Below are positions 42,637 through 54,031 of a stretch of DNA of 64,000 bases, piece by piece; within the stretch, counting starts at the first letter, position 1, and every line of letters begins with the position of its first letter. The stretch is from Blakeslea trispora (lineage: Eukaryota > Mucoromycota > Mucoromycetes > Mucorales > Choanephoraceae). The notes under the pieces were generated by a model, which was not told the DNA's origin, made no database searches, and was given only the letters and a program-made list of their open reading frames with translations. The stretch covers positions 124,001 through 188,000 of the forward strand of contig JAIWNE010000015.1 in the NCBI GenBank assembly GCA_025331445.1, written 5' to 3'. The translations under genes and the position numbers were made by a program.

Positions 42637-45600
42637 CTCTTTTATGTATGTATGTGTGTAGTGTGTGTGTGTGTGGAAAAAAAAGGGAAATGAAGGAGTA
42701 AGAAGCGATATTAAAAGCGCCTGATTGGAAAACAGAGTCCGCCCATATGTGCCTTTATTTTTTCTAAATTTGAAATTGATTATGATGTTTGTAAGCGATA
42801 AAATCTATTCAAAATATTGCTTTTTCTTAAGACTTTAGGATAAGAAACAAGATTCAAAAATACACTAAATTAAATGGAAGCATCTAGGGACGATCTATAC
42901 ATAGGTGCCTAGTGAACTTTTATTATTGATTTAGGCAAGAGTGAAAAGAAAAAAATAAGCCACTCTATCATTCCCGAATATTTGAATCGCTCCAACTGAA
43001 TCCCACTTGGTATCCAAAGAGTTTCTTGCTGGGAAAGAAGCTTCAAGAGTTGCTCCAATCTTGTATTTTTTGTCTCTCTCTGTTTTCCCTTTCTTTAGAA
43101 AAAAAAATATGGCACTCAGCAGCAGTAACTGTGATTTATTTAACAAATTCTTAGGTAATAAGAAGAAGAGATGGCAAGTTTTCATCCGGAGCTTGTCAAA
43201 GTGATTTGCTTTTCAAGGACTTGAGCGGACATGTGAAGAGTAAACGCAATATCGAAAAAAAAAGTAATAGGCTGTATTTATCTTGTCCTATACAACAGAA
43301 AACAACACAACTCTCCTCATGCTTCAGCTTTGGCTTATCTCCTCTACAATAAACATTTTCAGGCTTCATTATAGACAAGTGTGGTTTCTCATCATGAACA
43401 AACAGAGAAATGACAGTCAAAACTATAAACAAGCAATAGTGATATTTATGTAACTTCAATAAAACCAGGTAAATGCCTCATCTATGTGAGTATAAAAGGA
43501 AATCCTGAATGTTATGCAGCATTAATTGATATTCCCTTGCACTCACCCGAATATATATATGCATATGTATAAAGTACTAGCTATTAGCGAGAAAAAAAAA
43601 GAGAGAGTCAGCCAAGCAATGAAGTTTGTTAAATGTTTGTGTCAGCTTTCACGATACTCTGTATCAAATGAAGCTTTGTTCTTTACACTCTATGGCTCAT
43701 TTCCCTTTTTTTCTTATAGTTGCTGAAGTCCGTTACTTACAAAAATACAACAATCCGAACAAATACAAGGGAGTTTGATAGCTGACCAGCAACTGTAAGC
43801 TCAAGCTAAAGATATCCGTACAAACCGTTCAATTCCTCTGATGATTTGTAGCTTCAAAAGAGAGCATTGGTTATTCCAAGTCTTTTAAACAAGATTACTT
43901 CTCAACAAGCAACGCCAGGATATAATATCTCATGTAAAGTGCTGGTGAGCAGTGATAGTATTTGACAAGAAGGTCATGAACAGCATTACGATAAATACCA
44001 GAAAACTCTTATTGAGATGCTTTTTTTCTGTCATACAGTGAAACCCAGCACTGCTCCGCGTATTTCGGATATTGGCCATGTATCACATTAATTGTAGAGG
44101 AGTTGATAACAAAAGTCTATTGGCGGCATAAACTTGGTAGTCTTTACACTTCTTTACTTCTTTTGCTTTATGTCTTTATCCTTTTCTCTCTCTCCTTATC
44201 TTCCTATGGGAGAAAAAAAGATAAAGAACAAACTCAGACTTGCCGTGCACGTATACGTGACAACATTGGGACTGTTATTGAAAACAAAAATTTATTTTAG
44301 CAGTCAAAAATATCATGTGATAGTATGCTGTCAAAAAGATATATAAAGGGTCGTTTTCCCCTCTTGTTTTTCTGTTTCCTTATCCTAACTTTTCAGTGCG
44401 TTTTGTCTTTGGACGGGCGTATTGAAGGGTTGAACCAGCTTAGCTTCTTTAGAGTCATTCCAATACTCGTAGAGGAGTTTTGCTTTGGTGTTTGTTCATT
44501 AGGTAGAGATACACCTGATCTTCTAACATAATGAGTTATGGTTCGCTCTTGGCGACTTGCCTAGTTTTCTTCCCACGAAGCGCTATGGCATGTAATTATA
44601 ACCGAAGATAGGATGGTGGAAGGCTCCTTTTGAGCAGGGATCCTCCTGAGGATCATATAGTTAGGGCTAGACTGCGTGGGCGGGATAACCTAGCTGTATG
44701 TGATGGGCGCAATTTAAAGAAAATGAAAATATGAATAGGAGAAGGGATAGAGTGTGATTGTCTCTCTTTCTGAATTGAATGGTCAACTTCTTAAGGATAG
44801 TGCCGTTCAATCAGGAAGTATGAGAGTGAAAAGTTAAATTTACCTGGTTGCTTCAAAGGACATGATGAGCATTGCAAATAGTTTCTTTCTAAAAAAAAAA
44901 AAAAAAGGCCAATTGATTTCATATAAACTCAATACTTGGGAAGAAGGCATTTCTGCACTGTCCGTTTCTTCTTCAGGCTCTTGCAAGATTATCTTACAAA
45001 GAATCCTCATATGATAACTTCTTGATTTACCAACATTATGGCATTTATAAGCTTCACCCATAAGTACTTTATGTATTCAACTTAAATGCGAGTTTTGTCT
45101 GAAAATCACGTAAAATCCGAAACACATTTTTCTTTCCGAGAATCATCCTTGCTATCAAAAATAAAAGTGAGTAAACAATGCTATTCAATCATGAAAAGAG
45201 GGGAGCATTTTAGCTTTATATACCCGGTAGTTATGATTATAAAAAGAAAGTGTGTCCTAGGCAATGTTTTTTTTGGAATGAATCTCTATCATCTAAAAGA
45301 GACCCGCTCAAGTCTAAAGACAAGACTTCTTTTAGAAATTTCACTCAATTCCGATCTGAAAATGTATTGTGAGGGTTTTAAGTCAACCAGAAACTCGGAT
45401 TCATACAGGGCTGAGTGTCAAGTTTTATCCGCAGAAAGTAAGTATTGTATTTGGTAATGAAAAAAGAGTACAGCCTTAAAAGAACTTGTTGGAAATCTAT
45501 AAACATATAAACCTCCTTTTAAGAAAGAGGTATCAATCCACTGTATTCAATGAATGTATTTCAGAACAAACAGTATGCGCTATCAGTCACATAAAGGTTC

Positions 45601-45655
45601 TTTTTCTCGTTTTTAAACCCCGTTTTCTTTTCTCTCTCTCTCTTTTTATTCGAAA
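42637..45655. other. 3-kb gene-poor stretch
   Basis: Contains a (TG)n run (about 42651-42675) and several short open frames (for example 43526-43726, 44325-44531, 45086-45457). Their translations show no recognisable domain and have no fitting splice partners. One GC-richer island at 44531-44710 is listed separately. The final 60 bp (TTTTCTCTCTCTCTC) form the pyrimidine tract before the transcription factor gene. Confidence 0.45.
44531..44710. ncRNA. GC-richer island, candidate structured RNA
   Basis: About 50% GC for 120 bp (28 and 32 of 60 in two successive lines) inside sequence near 30% GC, with no open frame. A strong hairpin-forming inverted repeat, GATCCTC-CT-GAGGATC, lies at 44639-44654, and GTTAT (44535) can pair with ATAAC (44598). 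This composition and folding is what a structured non-coding RNA (for example RNase P, SRP or an snoRNA) looks like in AT-rich genomes. I could not match any family's conserved core, and strand is unknown. Treat as a lead only. Confidence 0.25.
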
Positions 45656-47846
45656 ATGAGTGGAATAGAGCAAAACGATCAAAATAAACGTAAAAGACTA
45701 ACGACTGCTTGTAATATATGCCGAAGAAAAAAAGTAAGACAAAAGACTAAAAAGAAAAAAAGGCTGTGATTCATATAAAACAACTGACAAAAAAAGGAGA
45801 GCTTAGATTAAGTGTGATGGTATACAACCAACTTGTGGCAAGTGTGCCAAGTTTAACTTGGAATGTACCTATACAACTGTCATGAAAAAGAGAGGCCCAA
45901 GACAAGGCCATATGGACTCTATAGAGAAACGACTAAGAAAAATGGAAGAAATGATTCGTGGTAATAATTCAGGTGCTAGTCTATCACCATCGTCACAACC
46001 TTCCCAGATACCACTACCACCACCATCTCTACCAGAAGTACCTACCACTTTATCGGAATCTATTCTACTACCACCCTTATCTAACTCTATCAGTACATCA
46101 AATATAACATCTGCTACACCGATCCAGGAGCAATTACACAACCCACAAGAAGAGAATCCATGGCCATCTACCGATATTATTGATCATCTTTTACCTCTCT
46201 TTCTCAACCATCTCGAGCTTTATTCACCTATTGTAAAAATCAACGATCTTTTGCAAAGTATTCAGAACAAGACATGTAATCTGTTTTTACTGTTGTCTAT
46301 CTTAAGCTTGGCTGCCAGGTATTTATATATATATACATTCATCTATAGATACAATAGAGTATATTCATGCTTTTCTCGTAAATGTTTGGACGAAATAATT
46401 AGGTTTTCAGATAGACCTGATCTTGTCGCTTGTCCTCGTTGGTTATCAGGCGAGAGATTCTCTAATCAAGCAAGAAAGATGTTGACAGATGTGATAGAGA
46501 CACCATGTATTGAACATGTACAGGGCCTACTCCTCTTGATGATTCATGAATATGGTTGTGCCAGAGGACCTCGTATCTGGCGCTATAGTGCTCTAGCCAT
46601 TCGTATGGCATTAGAGCTCAATCTTCATAAGGAACTCGTCATTGAACAAGAAATCACGACCATGAGCTTGGATACATGGTTTTGGTATGAAACAAGACGT
46701 AAAGTGTTATGGGAAACATTTTCAGAAGACAAGATTGTTAGCGCAACCACAGGCAAACCTCAGATGTTGAATGCAGACGATATCAACACACTCTTGCCTA
46801 TCTGGCACACCTCTCTTGATCTCAATGCAGTGGAAACACTCTATCAACCGTCCTTTGATCGTACCCGGTTGGTACGCTATACAGCCATCCGAGATCCCTC
46901 TAGTCGTCAGACGACAGGCTTCTATGTCTCTCTAGTTGATCTCTCAATCCCTACTCACCTACCTTACCTCTCTCAAGTTGAACTCAGTTCTCGTCTGATT
47001 GAACAGATGGTCATGATGGGTAAGATCTGCGATCTGATCAGTCGAGGCTATACCACCTACATCTCCTCTACAGCGACTGCCAAGATAGATGAGGGGGTTC
47101 TGAAGATAGAACAGTTGAATAAAGAGTTGGATGATTGGTATAGTCGATTGCCTCTCTCACTCAGATACACACCTGCCAATCTGGATCAATTTCGCTACCA
47201 GAACTCTTACAAGGCATCTCAATTTATTCTGATCCATGTCTTGCATAATGGCCTGATGGTCTTGCTGAATCGACCGACACTCGCATTGACAGAGATCTCC
47301 AAGCTCAAATCTACCTCACCTCTCACACAAGAATTTGTTCACCGAAGCACGGAACGATGTAATGCTGCAGCTGATAATGTGGCAGTCATGCTTAAGGATC
47401 TCTCTTCCTCTAAATTTGCACCCTCTCTCCCGGCTTACTTTGTGTATATTACAGCTACTGCCATTGTCAGCAATATCTTTTCAGATTGTGTGATTGCTTC
47501 TAAACAGTCAGAAGCTGCATTGGATGAGTTCTATCATTACTTTGAAACCATGAAGGTGAATTGGGCCATGACGGATAAGCTTCTCTTTCTGATCCATGAT
47601 CTCTATGCTGTCCATCAAAAGGCCTTTTCTACTCGTCAAGACAAGTCAACATCTGCTCCCAAACCCTCTTTAGGACGTATGATTCCCCTCAATGATATTC
47701 CTGCCGTTCAAAGTGATTACAATGGATCTCAGTGGCCAGTTTCTAATGAAGCCGTCTTTTCATTTATGCCCAATAGAATCAATACCAATGTGTCTTCTTT
47801 TGATACATGGCTACAGGAACAGCAGCTACTTCAAAGAAAACAATAA
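45656..47846 (+). CDS. Zn(II)2Cys6 fungal transcription factor
   Basis: Exon 1 (45656-45733) and exon 2 (from 45807) join inside the zinc cluster to give CNICRRKKIKCDGIQPTCGKC then AKFNLEC, a complete Cys6 binuclear cluster. A basic linker (KKRGPRQGHMDSIEKRLRKMEEMI) leads into a short coiled dimerisation helix. A Pro/Ser-rich stretch follows. From about residue 110 comes the fungal-specific regulatory domain (Fungal_trans), including LLLLMIHEYGCARGPRIWRYSALAIRMALELNLHKE. A further intron at 46319-46402 (84 bp, no stop, multiple of three) should be removed: it breaks LAAR-FSDRPDL, and removal restores the usual wording. The spliced protein is 677 residues. It is a nuclear DNA-binding regulator; target genes cannot be inferred, and no metabolic cluster adjoins it. 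Confidence 0.9.
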
Positions 47847-47968
47847 TAATAATAATAAAAAGAGGGAAAACCACCATTCTTGTTTTTCATTGTGAATGAT
47901 AAGCCAATAAAGAAGAAAGATAAAAGGCTTTAAGGGGGGGTATATAAGTTATCTGTCTAATACTATTA

Positions 47969-48844
47969 TTATAATCGAGGGAAAATAGCTATCCCAAATA
48001 AAAAAAAAAAAAAGAGGTGAGAAAAAAGAGAGAGAGAGACAAATCCAAAATAAAGAAATGTATACCTTGTAACTGTAATGGAGGTATTTTCCCAAATATC
48101 TTGTCTGGATCTAACTCTGATTGATGCTTTAATTGTCTTTCTAATTCGGGATCTTCTGCCCAATCAGGTACTTGATGTTCTTCTTCTTCTTCCTTTTCTT
48201 CCGGTTCCGGTTCTTCTTTGATGGGTAATCGATGAGAGATAGAAGGTTGAGGTGCTATTTGTTCGTGTGTGCTATCGGATAGACGAGGCTTCTTTGAGGG
48301 TGGTTGAGCAGACTCTTTTGGTTCTTTTGTCTTTTGTTTACCCATACGAAATAATCGACTCATAAACGAATTCTGTAAGGCAGCTGGACGTGCTTTGGTA
48401 GGCATAAAAGGAGAGCATGAGATAGGTGGTGGAGGTGGGGAGATGAGGGTAGAAGAAGGTTCAGTTGGTTTGAAGACAGGTCGAGGCGGAGAGATGACTG
48501 TGGAGGGCTCGGTTGGTTTGAAGACAGGTCGAGATGGTGATTGAACAACAGGCTCAGGTTGAGGACGAAAGACAACGAGCTGTACTTGGTCTTGTTCCTC
48601 TGCTGGTGTTGTCTTGATGTCTGCCAATGGTTTTTTCCAAGCAATGAGATCACTAAGATGAAGAAAGTCAGATTAAAAAAAAAATAGGACTGATTTCTTT
48701 CTTATTAGTTTACCTTACAGTAGCATGGTCATTAAACCAATCGAGATGACGATGAAGTGCTTGGTCAAGTAAATTCACTTTTTCAGTGGTCAATGCGTCC
48801 CATCGATCTTGTTGTTCATGAGTCCATAAATAGCCTTTTGACAT
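47969..48844 (-). CDS. INCENP/Sli15-like protein with a short IN-box
   Basis: Three exons give about 250 residues. Exon 1 (MSKGYLWTHEQQDRWDALTT, start 48844) could be the helical N-terminus that docks on survivin and borealin. The middle is Pro/Ser-rich with two repeats of RPVFKPTEPS. The C-terminal part reads VPDWAEDPELERQLKHQSEL then DPDKIFGKIPPLQLQ, the IN-box pattern (PxWA...L...Q...P..IFG.I.PL) with which INCENP activates Aurora kinase. A last intron (GTATAC...GGATAG, about 48064 down to 47989) leads to a tiny exon ending QAIFPRL, matching the ...EEIF end. The usual TSS phosphorylation motif after the IN-box is absent, and the coiled coil is missing, so the protein is much shorter than known INCENPs. 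Role in the chromosomal passenger complex is inferred from the motif. Confidence 0.6.
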
Positions 48845-48936
48845 TTTCTATTTTTTTTTTATTTTAAATATTTTAAATTTAAAATTTAAAAAAAAAAGAT
48901 ACGCGTTTCTCTCTTTTTTTTGAATTAATTATTATT
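48845..48936. promoter_or_regulatory. 92-bp divergent promoter
   Basis: Only 92 bp separate the start codons of the INCENP-like gene (-) and THO1 (+). It is nearly pure A/T with T and A runs plus one CTCTC pyrimidine patch. Both transcripts must start within it or overlap. Confidence 0.55.
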
Positions 48937-49711
48937 ATGTCTGCTGATAAATATAAGAATCTCAAAGTAAAGGAGTTGCAAGGTAATCCCTTAGAAAGAA
49001 ATTAAGAGAGAAAAAAGAAAGAAAGAAATAAGCTGATGAACACGATGCAAGATTTGCTGCAAAAAAATGGACTTTCTCATTCTGGCAAAAAAGAAGAGTT
49101 GATTGAACGCCTTGTAAAGCATGATGAACAAAACCAAGAATTTGCTTCTTTAGAAGAAGAATTTGGTGATTTGGACGAATTTGATGAATCTAAAGTCAAC
49201 TTGGAGTAAGCAGAACAATTTCAATGTAGTCAGTTCTGTTTATTTATCTTTCTCAAAAAAAAAAAGTGAATTAGGAGATAAGCCTATTGATGATTTGACT
49301 TCATTGGATCAGTTAAGCACTGAACAACCTAGTAGTAACACCACTACTGCTACCACTACAAAAGATGAAAAGAATTCTGATTTCCAATTCACGCCTGTTA
49401 CTTTTGATAAGCCAGCTACCACAAAGAGTAAGGAGACAGCTACCATGAGTGATGCTGAGCGTGCACTTGAAAGAGCAAAACGATTTGGTATTCAACTGAA
49501 TGAAACAGCCAAAAAGGACATTCGTGCTCAACGATTTGGCGTAGCTCAATCAAAACCCAGTCAAGATGCCGACAGACTCAAGAAGCGTGCCGAGCGTTTT
49601 GGCATCACTAAAACACAAGCCAATGTAGCTAAACTAGATCCTGTTGAAGAAGAAAAGAAACGAAAGCGTGCCGAACGCTTTAATGTTAATAAAAAGTCAA
49701 AGGTGGATTAA
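48937..49711 (+). CDS. THO1: Tho1/SARNP-like SAP-domain mRNA export factor
   Basis: Three exons give about 215 residues. The N-terminal SAP domain reads YKNLKVKELQDLLQKNGLSH then SGKKEELIERLVKHDEQN, formed across the first intron (GTAATC...TGCAAG). An acidic stretch and a Ser/Thr-rich linker follow. The C-terminus has four copies of an RA(K/Q/E)RFG-type motif (RAKRFGIQLN, RAQRFGVAQ, RAERFGITK, RAERFNVNK), which characterises Tho1/MOS11/CIP29 proteins and contacts the DEAD-box helicase Sub2/UAP56 and RNA. It acts in nuclear mRNP assembly and export. The protein ends with a basic KKSKVD. Confidence 0.88.
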
Positions 49712-49802
49712 ATTCTATAACTATTTTTTTTTTTTTACTTTTTTTTCAAAAAAATGAAGATTGGTAAACAAGAAAATATTATATTAAGAAAGGAGTGTGT
49801 TG

Positions 49803-50815
49803 ATGTTATCATTAGCATGTTGTCAATTTGATCCACAGTGGTGTCAAGTAAAAGAGAATATGGCCACTGCTTCTCAATTACTTGAAAAGTAAGAAAAGAA
49901 GAATACAATCTGACTGACAGTGATGAACTCATTTCTCTTGTTTAGTTATCAACCAGGCGATATTGACTTGTTAGTCTTGCCAGAAATGGCATTCACAGGT
50001 AATGACAACCAAAAAGAAAGCAATCAAGAAAAATTGACCCAGGTTGTTTAGTATAGGTTATGTGTTCAAGACAAAGGAAGAAATAGAACCCTTTTTGGAA
50101 GATGAAGAAACAGGCCCATCTGTTCAATGGGCTCAATCTCAAGGTAATTTATTTTGTTCAGCATCACTTCCAGAGCCTTACTGTCCTTTCTCTTTCTTAT
50201 TTTAGCCATTCGCTTGCATTGTTGTGTCGTTGTGGGTTATCCTCAAAGAGGGAAAGGCAAGCAAGCAAGCAAAAAAAAAAAAAAAAAATAGCGGATAGAT
50301 GCTTATAAAACGGAATAGATGCCAATTACAATAGTCTATGCTTTGTTGATCCAAATGGGAATCGTGTATTGACCTATCAAAAGTCATTCTTGTACGAGAC
50401 AGATGAGAGCTGGGCCTCAGAGGGACCTGGATTTGTATCAACTCAACTAGAGGCATTAGATAGAGCAGTAGGATTCGGTATCTGCATGGATCTGAATCCC
50501 TATCAATTCAAATCCAGCTTTTACCAGTTTGAATTTGCCAACTATCATCTTCAACATCAAACAGACTTGATCTGCTGTAGTATGGCCTGGTTAAAGGGAT
50601 CGACGGATCCAGTGCAATATTGGGCTACCCGTCTCTTGCCTCTCTCTCTTAAACAGTCACCCACTCTCTTTGTGGTCTGTAACCGAACAGGATCCGAAAG
50701 AGGCTCTACATTTGCTGGATCGAGTTGTGTCTTGGAGATCCAGTCAGAACAAGTGACTGTGTTAGGTCAGTTAGAAGAACACGCATCTGCTGTTTTATTG
50801 GTCAAGATAGAATAG
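49803..50815 (+). CDS. NTA1: N-terminal amidase of the N-degron pathway (nitrilase fold)
   Basis: About five exons give roughly 300 residues starting MLSLACCQFDPQWCQVKENM. The nitrilase superfamily triad is visible: Glu in VLPEMAFTGY, Lys in LTYQKSFLYETDE, Cys in GFGICMDLNPYQFKS. The CMDLNPY block and WASEGPGF are typical of Nta1, which deamidates N-terminal Asn and Gln so that proteins enter the N-degron pathway. Glu, Lys and Cys are all present, so it should be active. It is shorter than the yeast protein (457 residues). The exon around 50203-50270 reads through an A run, so its 3' splice boundary is uncertain. It converges with PRP46, only 38 bp between the stops. Confidence 0.85.
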
Positions 50816-50853
50816 TATGTAATAAAGAAAGAGAGAAAAGAGAGGAAGGAATC

Positions 50854-52388
50854 TTATTGAAAGAATTGACCATCCTTTACAGCATGTTCGTCTTCCTTAT
50901 AAATCTTGATCGTCTTATCTGCTTCACCTGTAATCAGACGAGAGCCTGTCTTGTCAAATGTACTACAAAAGATACCTGCTTCAGCATCCAATGAACCAGG
51001 TTGGACTTGAGTGTCCATCGATTGGAAGTTATAGCCAGATCGCCAATCATTAAAACTGAGTGAACCATCATCACCACCTGAAAAGACAACACCATCTTGG
51101 TTGATGGCCATGGTATTCACAATAGCCTTCTTACGATCAAAGTTCTGCATAAATGTACCTTCGGGACATTTCCAACCTTTGACAGCATCAGCACTACCAC
51201 TGGCAAAACCAAATTCGGTAGGATGGATAGCCAAGGCACGTACACTCTTTTTATGATGCGTCAAGACACCCATCGTCTTACCGGCTGCTAAATCCCATAA
51301 TCGGATGGTATTGTCCATGGAACCTGTGATGACCTGTGGATCGGCTTCTTGGCATTTGACATCCGAGATAGTACTGGTATGGCCTGTCAATACATGCACT
51401 GCCTGTTTTGTTCGCATATCCCATACACGGGCTGTGGCATCACGACCTGAGGTGACCAAAACGTCTAAGGTAGGGTGTAGACTGAGTGAATAGACACCCG
51501 AAAGATGACCGTGGTAGTGACGGATAACCTTGTTCTGTTCTAGATCCCAACACTTGACCATCTTGTCTTCACCACATGAAAACAGGTAAGGATGCCTTGA
51601 AGAGACCTCTAATCCACGTACTGTAGCAATATGACCTGTGAGTGAGAGTTTTAAAGTACCTGAGGCCATATCCCAGATCTTGATGGTACGATCACCAGCA
51701 CCTGTGGCAAACCACTTGTTTCCTGGCTCTACCGTGACAGCACGTACCCAACCTAGATGACCACTGATGACACGCATCAACTTCCAAGGTGCGTGCCAGA
51801 CAGGTCGAATGGTCTTTGCTCTGGCACGACGTACAAGTGATCCACTACCTGCTAATGTGTCTCCAAAGATTTCTGAAGTGAATGGATCTTTATTACGAAG
51901 GGCAACTACACCTTCATGTTGCGTTTCTCTGTATCAAAAAGGCGTTAAACGCTTTCTGTTTTTAAAATAACTTTCTGAAGCTTACTTTGTCTTTTCAGGT
52001 ATCGAGTCAATCAGCTTAGAGACAGACGTGTGTTCTACTTCTTGTTGGTCTTCTGTGACTGTTGTCTTTGTACGTGCTTTTTGTGCTTCTTTTTGCTGTT
52101 TGATCAAAGCGTCTGGTAGTGTACGAAGGTCTTTATATTCGTCATGAATCTTACTTGTCAATTTGGCTCGTTGACTATAAGAAAAAAAAAGAATGAGTCA
52201 AAATAAGCAACAAAGAGAACAGAGTCCACTTGCCTTGTTTGTTCGTCCATAGCTGCTTGACTATAAGAAGTAGAGAATAGCAGTCTTGTCTTTTTAGCTG
52301 AATTGGTGACAAGGGATGCCATTGGGTCGATTGTTGTAGGTTCCATTACAACATCTTCTTTAGGTGCTGATCGTTTAGCTGCTACCAT
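50854..52388 (-). CDS. PRP46: Prp46/PLRG1 splicing factor (WD40)
   Basis: Three exons give about 475 residues. After a non-repetitive N-terminus ([20 protein letters not shown]) comes [20 protein letters not shown] then [20 protein letters not shown], the invariant start of the PLRG1 propeller. Seven WD repeats follow, including [30 protein letters not shown] and [16 protein letters not shown]. The C-terminal [15 protein letters not shown] is diagnostic. Prp46 belongs to the NineTeen complex core of the activated spliceosome and contacts Cdc5/Cef1. Introns lie near 51930-51985 and 52177-52235; the propeller itself is uninterrupted. Confidence 0.95.
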
Positions 52389-53049
52389 TGAATACTAATA
52401 AACAAAAAGAAACACACACTCAAAAAAATGACACTCGAAATTCTATCTAAATTTTATTAAAACGAAAAAAAAAAAAAAAGGTGCGTCATCTAAAAATGGG
52501 GGGTCTATTGAAATGGTTCTTTCTCTCTTTTTGGGGGACAAGGAAAGTGAGTGATTTCTCTTTCTTCTACTTTGATCCCAATGTTGAGATGTTTATGTTG
52601 GTCATGACAAACATGTGTATGGAAGCGAGAAAAGTTGAAACTTCATTGTCAAAGGCTAGTGCGATTTCTTTTATAACTTTAAGAGACATTCTACTCCAAT
52701 GAATTTGTCATCTCTCCCTCAATCTCAATGTTGACCAAAGAATAGCTTTTTCTCGATATACAACTCGCATTTTCTCGGTTGTGCTATAAACTTTTCCTTC
52801 AATTTTGCTTCTATTGCTACCTCATCCTACTTTTCTCTCTCTTTTTTTCTTTAGAAAATAAAAAAAAAAGAATCTCCTTTTTTGAAGCCGAAAAAACACA
52901 CACACAAAAATGTTTGTCGGGATGAATTCTGAGTTTTCAGTTAATTCCTAATTTGGGTAATGGTGTAAAACCCTTTACTTGGAAAGCATCAACGTGCTCA
53001 TACAGACAGGAAGAAGGAGGAGGGGGGAAAAGGAATGATTTATTGGGAT
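52389..53049. other. intergenic between PRP46 and the Ral-like gene
   Basis: A plus-strand frame (52481-52702) is open but has no domain or partner exons. Otherwise A/T runs and pyrimidine stretches. Mostly promoter of PRP46 and 3' flank of the Ral-like gene. Confidence 0.45.
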
Positions 53050-53820
53050 TTAAAGAATGATACAGCAAGAGTCTTTATCCGGACTATTCTGCTGTTGCTG
53101 TTTAGCCTTTCGATCTCTAATTTGTCGCATCAACATAGTATAGACTTCTTCTACATTCTGTCTTGTCTTGGCAGAAGTTTCGATATAAGGACAATGCCAT
53201 TCATTAGCTAATGTATTGGCTTCGGAAGCAGGTACTTTTCTCAAGTGCGCTAAATCGATCTTATTGCCTACAAGAATAAAGGGAATCTAACAGAGAGAAA
53301 AAGAGTTAGATGTGTTGTCATTGTCTCGTATGTTTTGTTCTGGATTTACAGTTTCATCATCCAACACTCTTAATATCTGATCACGAAATTCTTGTGTATG
53401 TTCCAATGATTCTTGTTCACAGACAGAAAACACACAGAGAAAACCTTCGCCAGACCGATAATAGTTATCACGAATCTAACAAATAAGTCAATACGAAATT
53501 GGTTCAATCTATCTATCGTACTTACTGCTGCATATTCTTCTTGACCAGCAGTATCCAGAATATCAATTTGACACTCTTGTCCATCCAAAACTACCTTCTT
53601 ACGATAAGCTAGAAAAACAAGACAAAGAATAAGAAGAGATGAATGACAAGCGAATGAGCTTCATGTGTTGGACTTTACAATCTGCTTTGGTGGGATCGTA
53701 TTCTTCCACAAAATCACCATACATGTATTGCAATGTCAAGGCTGATTTACCAACACCACCAGAACCTACCATAATAATCTTATGGAGGGGAAGTGTTTGT
53801 TTTGCTTTCGATTTAGCCAT
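53050..53820 (-). CDS. Ral-like small GTPase
   Basis: Four exons give about 205 residues. G-boxes are complete: [10 protein letters not shown] (G1), YDPTKADSYRKK (switch I, G2), [13 protein letters not shown] (G3), LVGNKIDL (G4) and ETSAK (G5). The wording [40 protein letters not shown] and [20 protein letters not shown] matches animal Ral more closely than Ras, Rsr1 or Rheb. In particular, the switch I DPTKADSY sequence replaces the DPTIEDSY of Ras. The tail (KDSCCIIL) is a CaaX box with Leu, predicting geranylgeranylation, with a second Cys. In animals Ral controls the exocyst; tip secretion would be a natural role here, but this is inference. Confidence 0.88.
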
Positions 53821-54031
53821 TATGTAATTTATTATTCGATATTAAAATGTAACAAGAAAAAAAAAAGAGAGAGAAAGAGAATACATTTACAAAAAAAATA
53901 GTTGGCCCTGTCGGAGAATCAATAATTCAAAATGCTTGCTCTGGATAGTCTTTGTGAGGGCCATAATGAGACACAGATGTTCATAATAACATCCCCCTCT
54001 TTCTTAAAGATAATAGATTTTGTGTTATTGT

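Noticed and set aside
44325..44531. Small secreted-protein-like frame before the GC island
   Set aside because: A Phe/Leu-rich stretch from T-rich DNA with no start context, partner exon or family.
45086..45457. 123-residue open frame in the gene desert
   Set aside because: No domain, no splice or promoter support and amino-acid use like the non-coding background; left unannotated pending transcripts.
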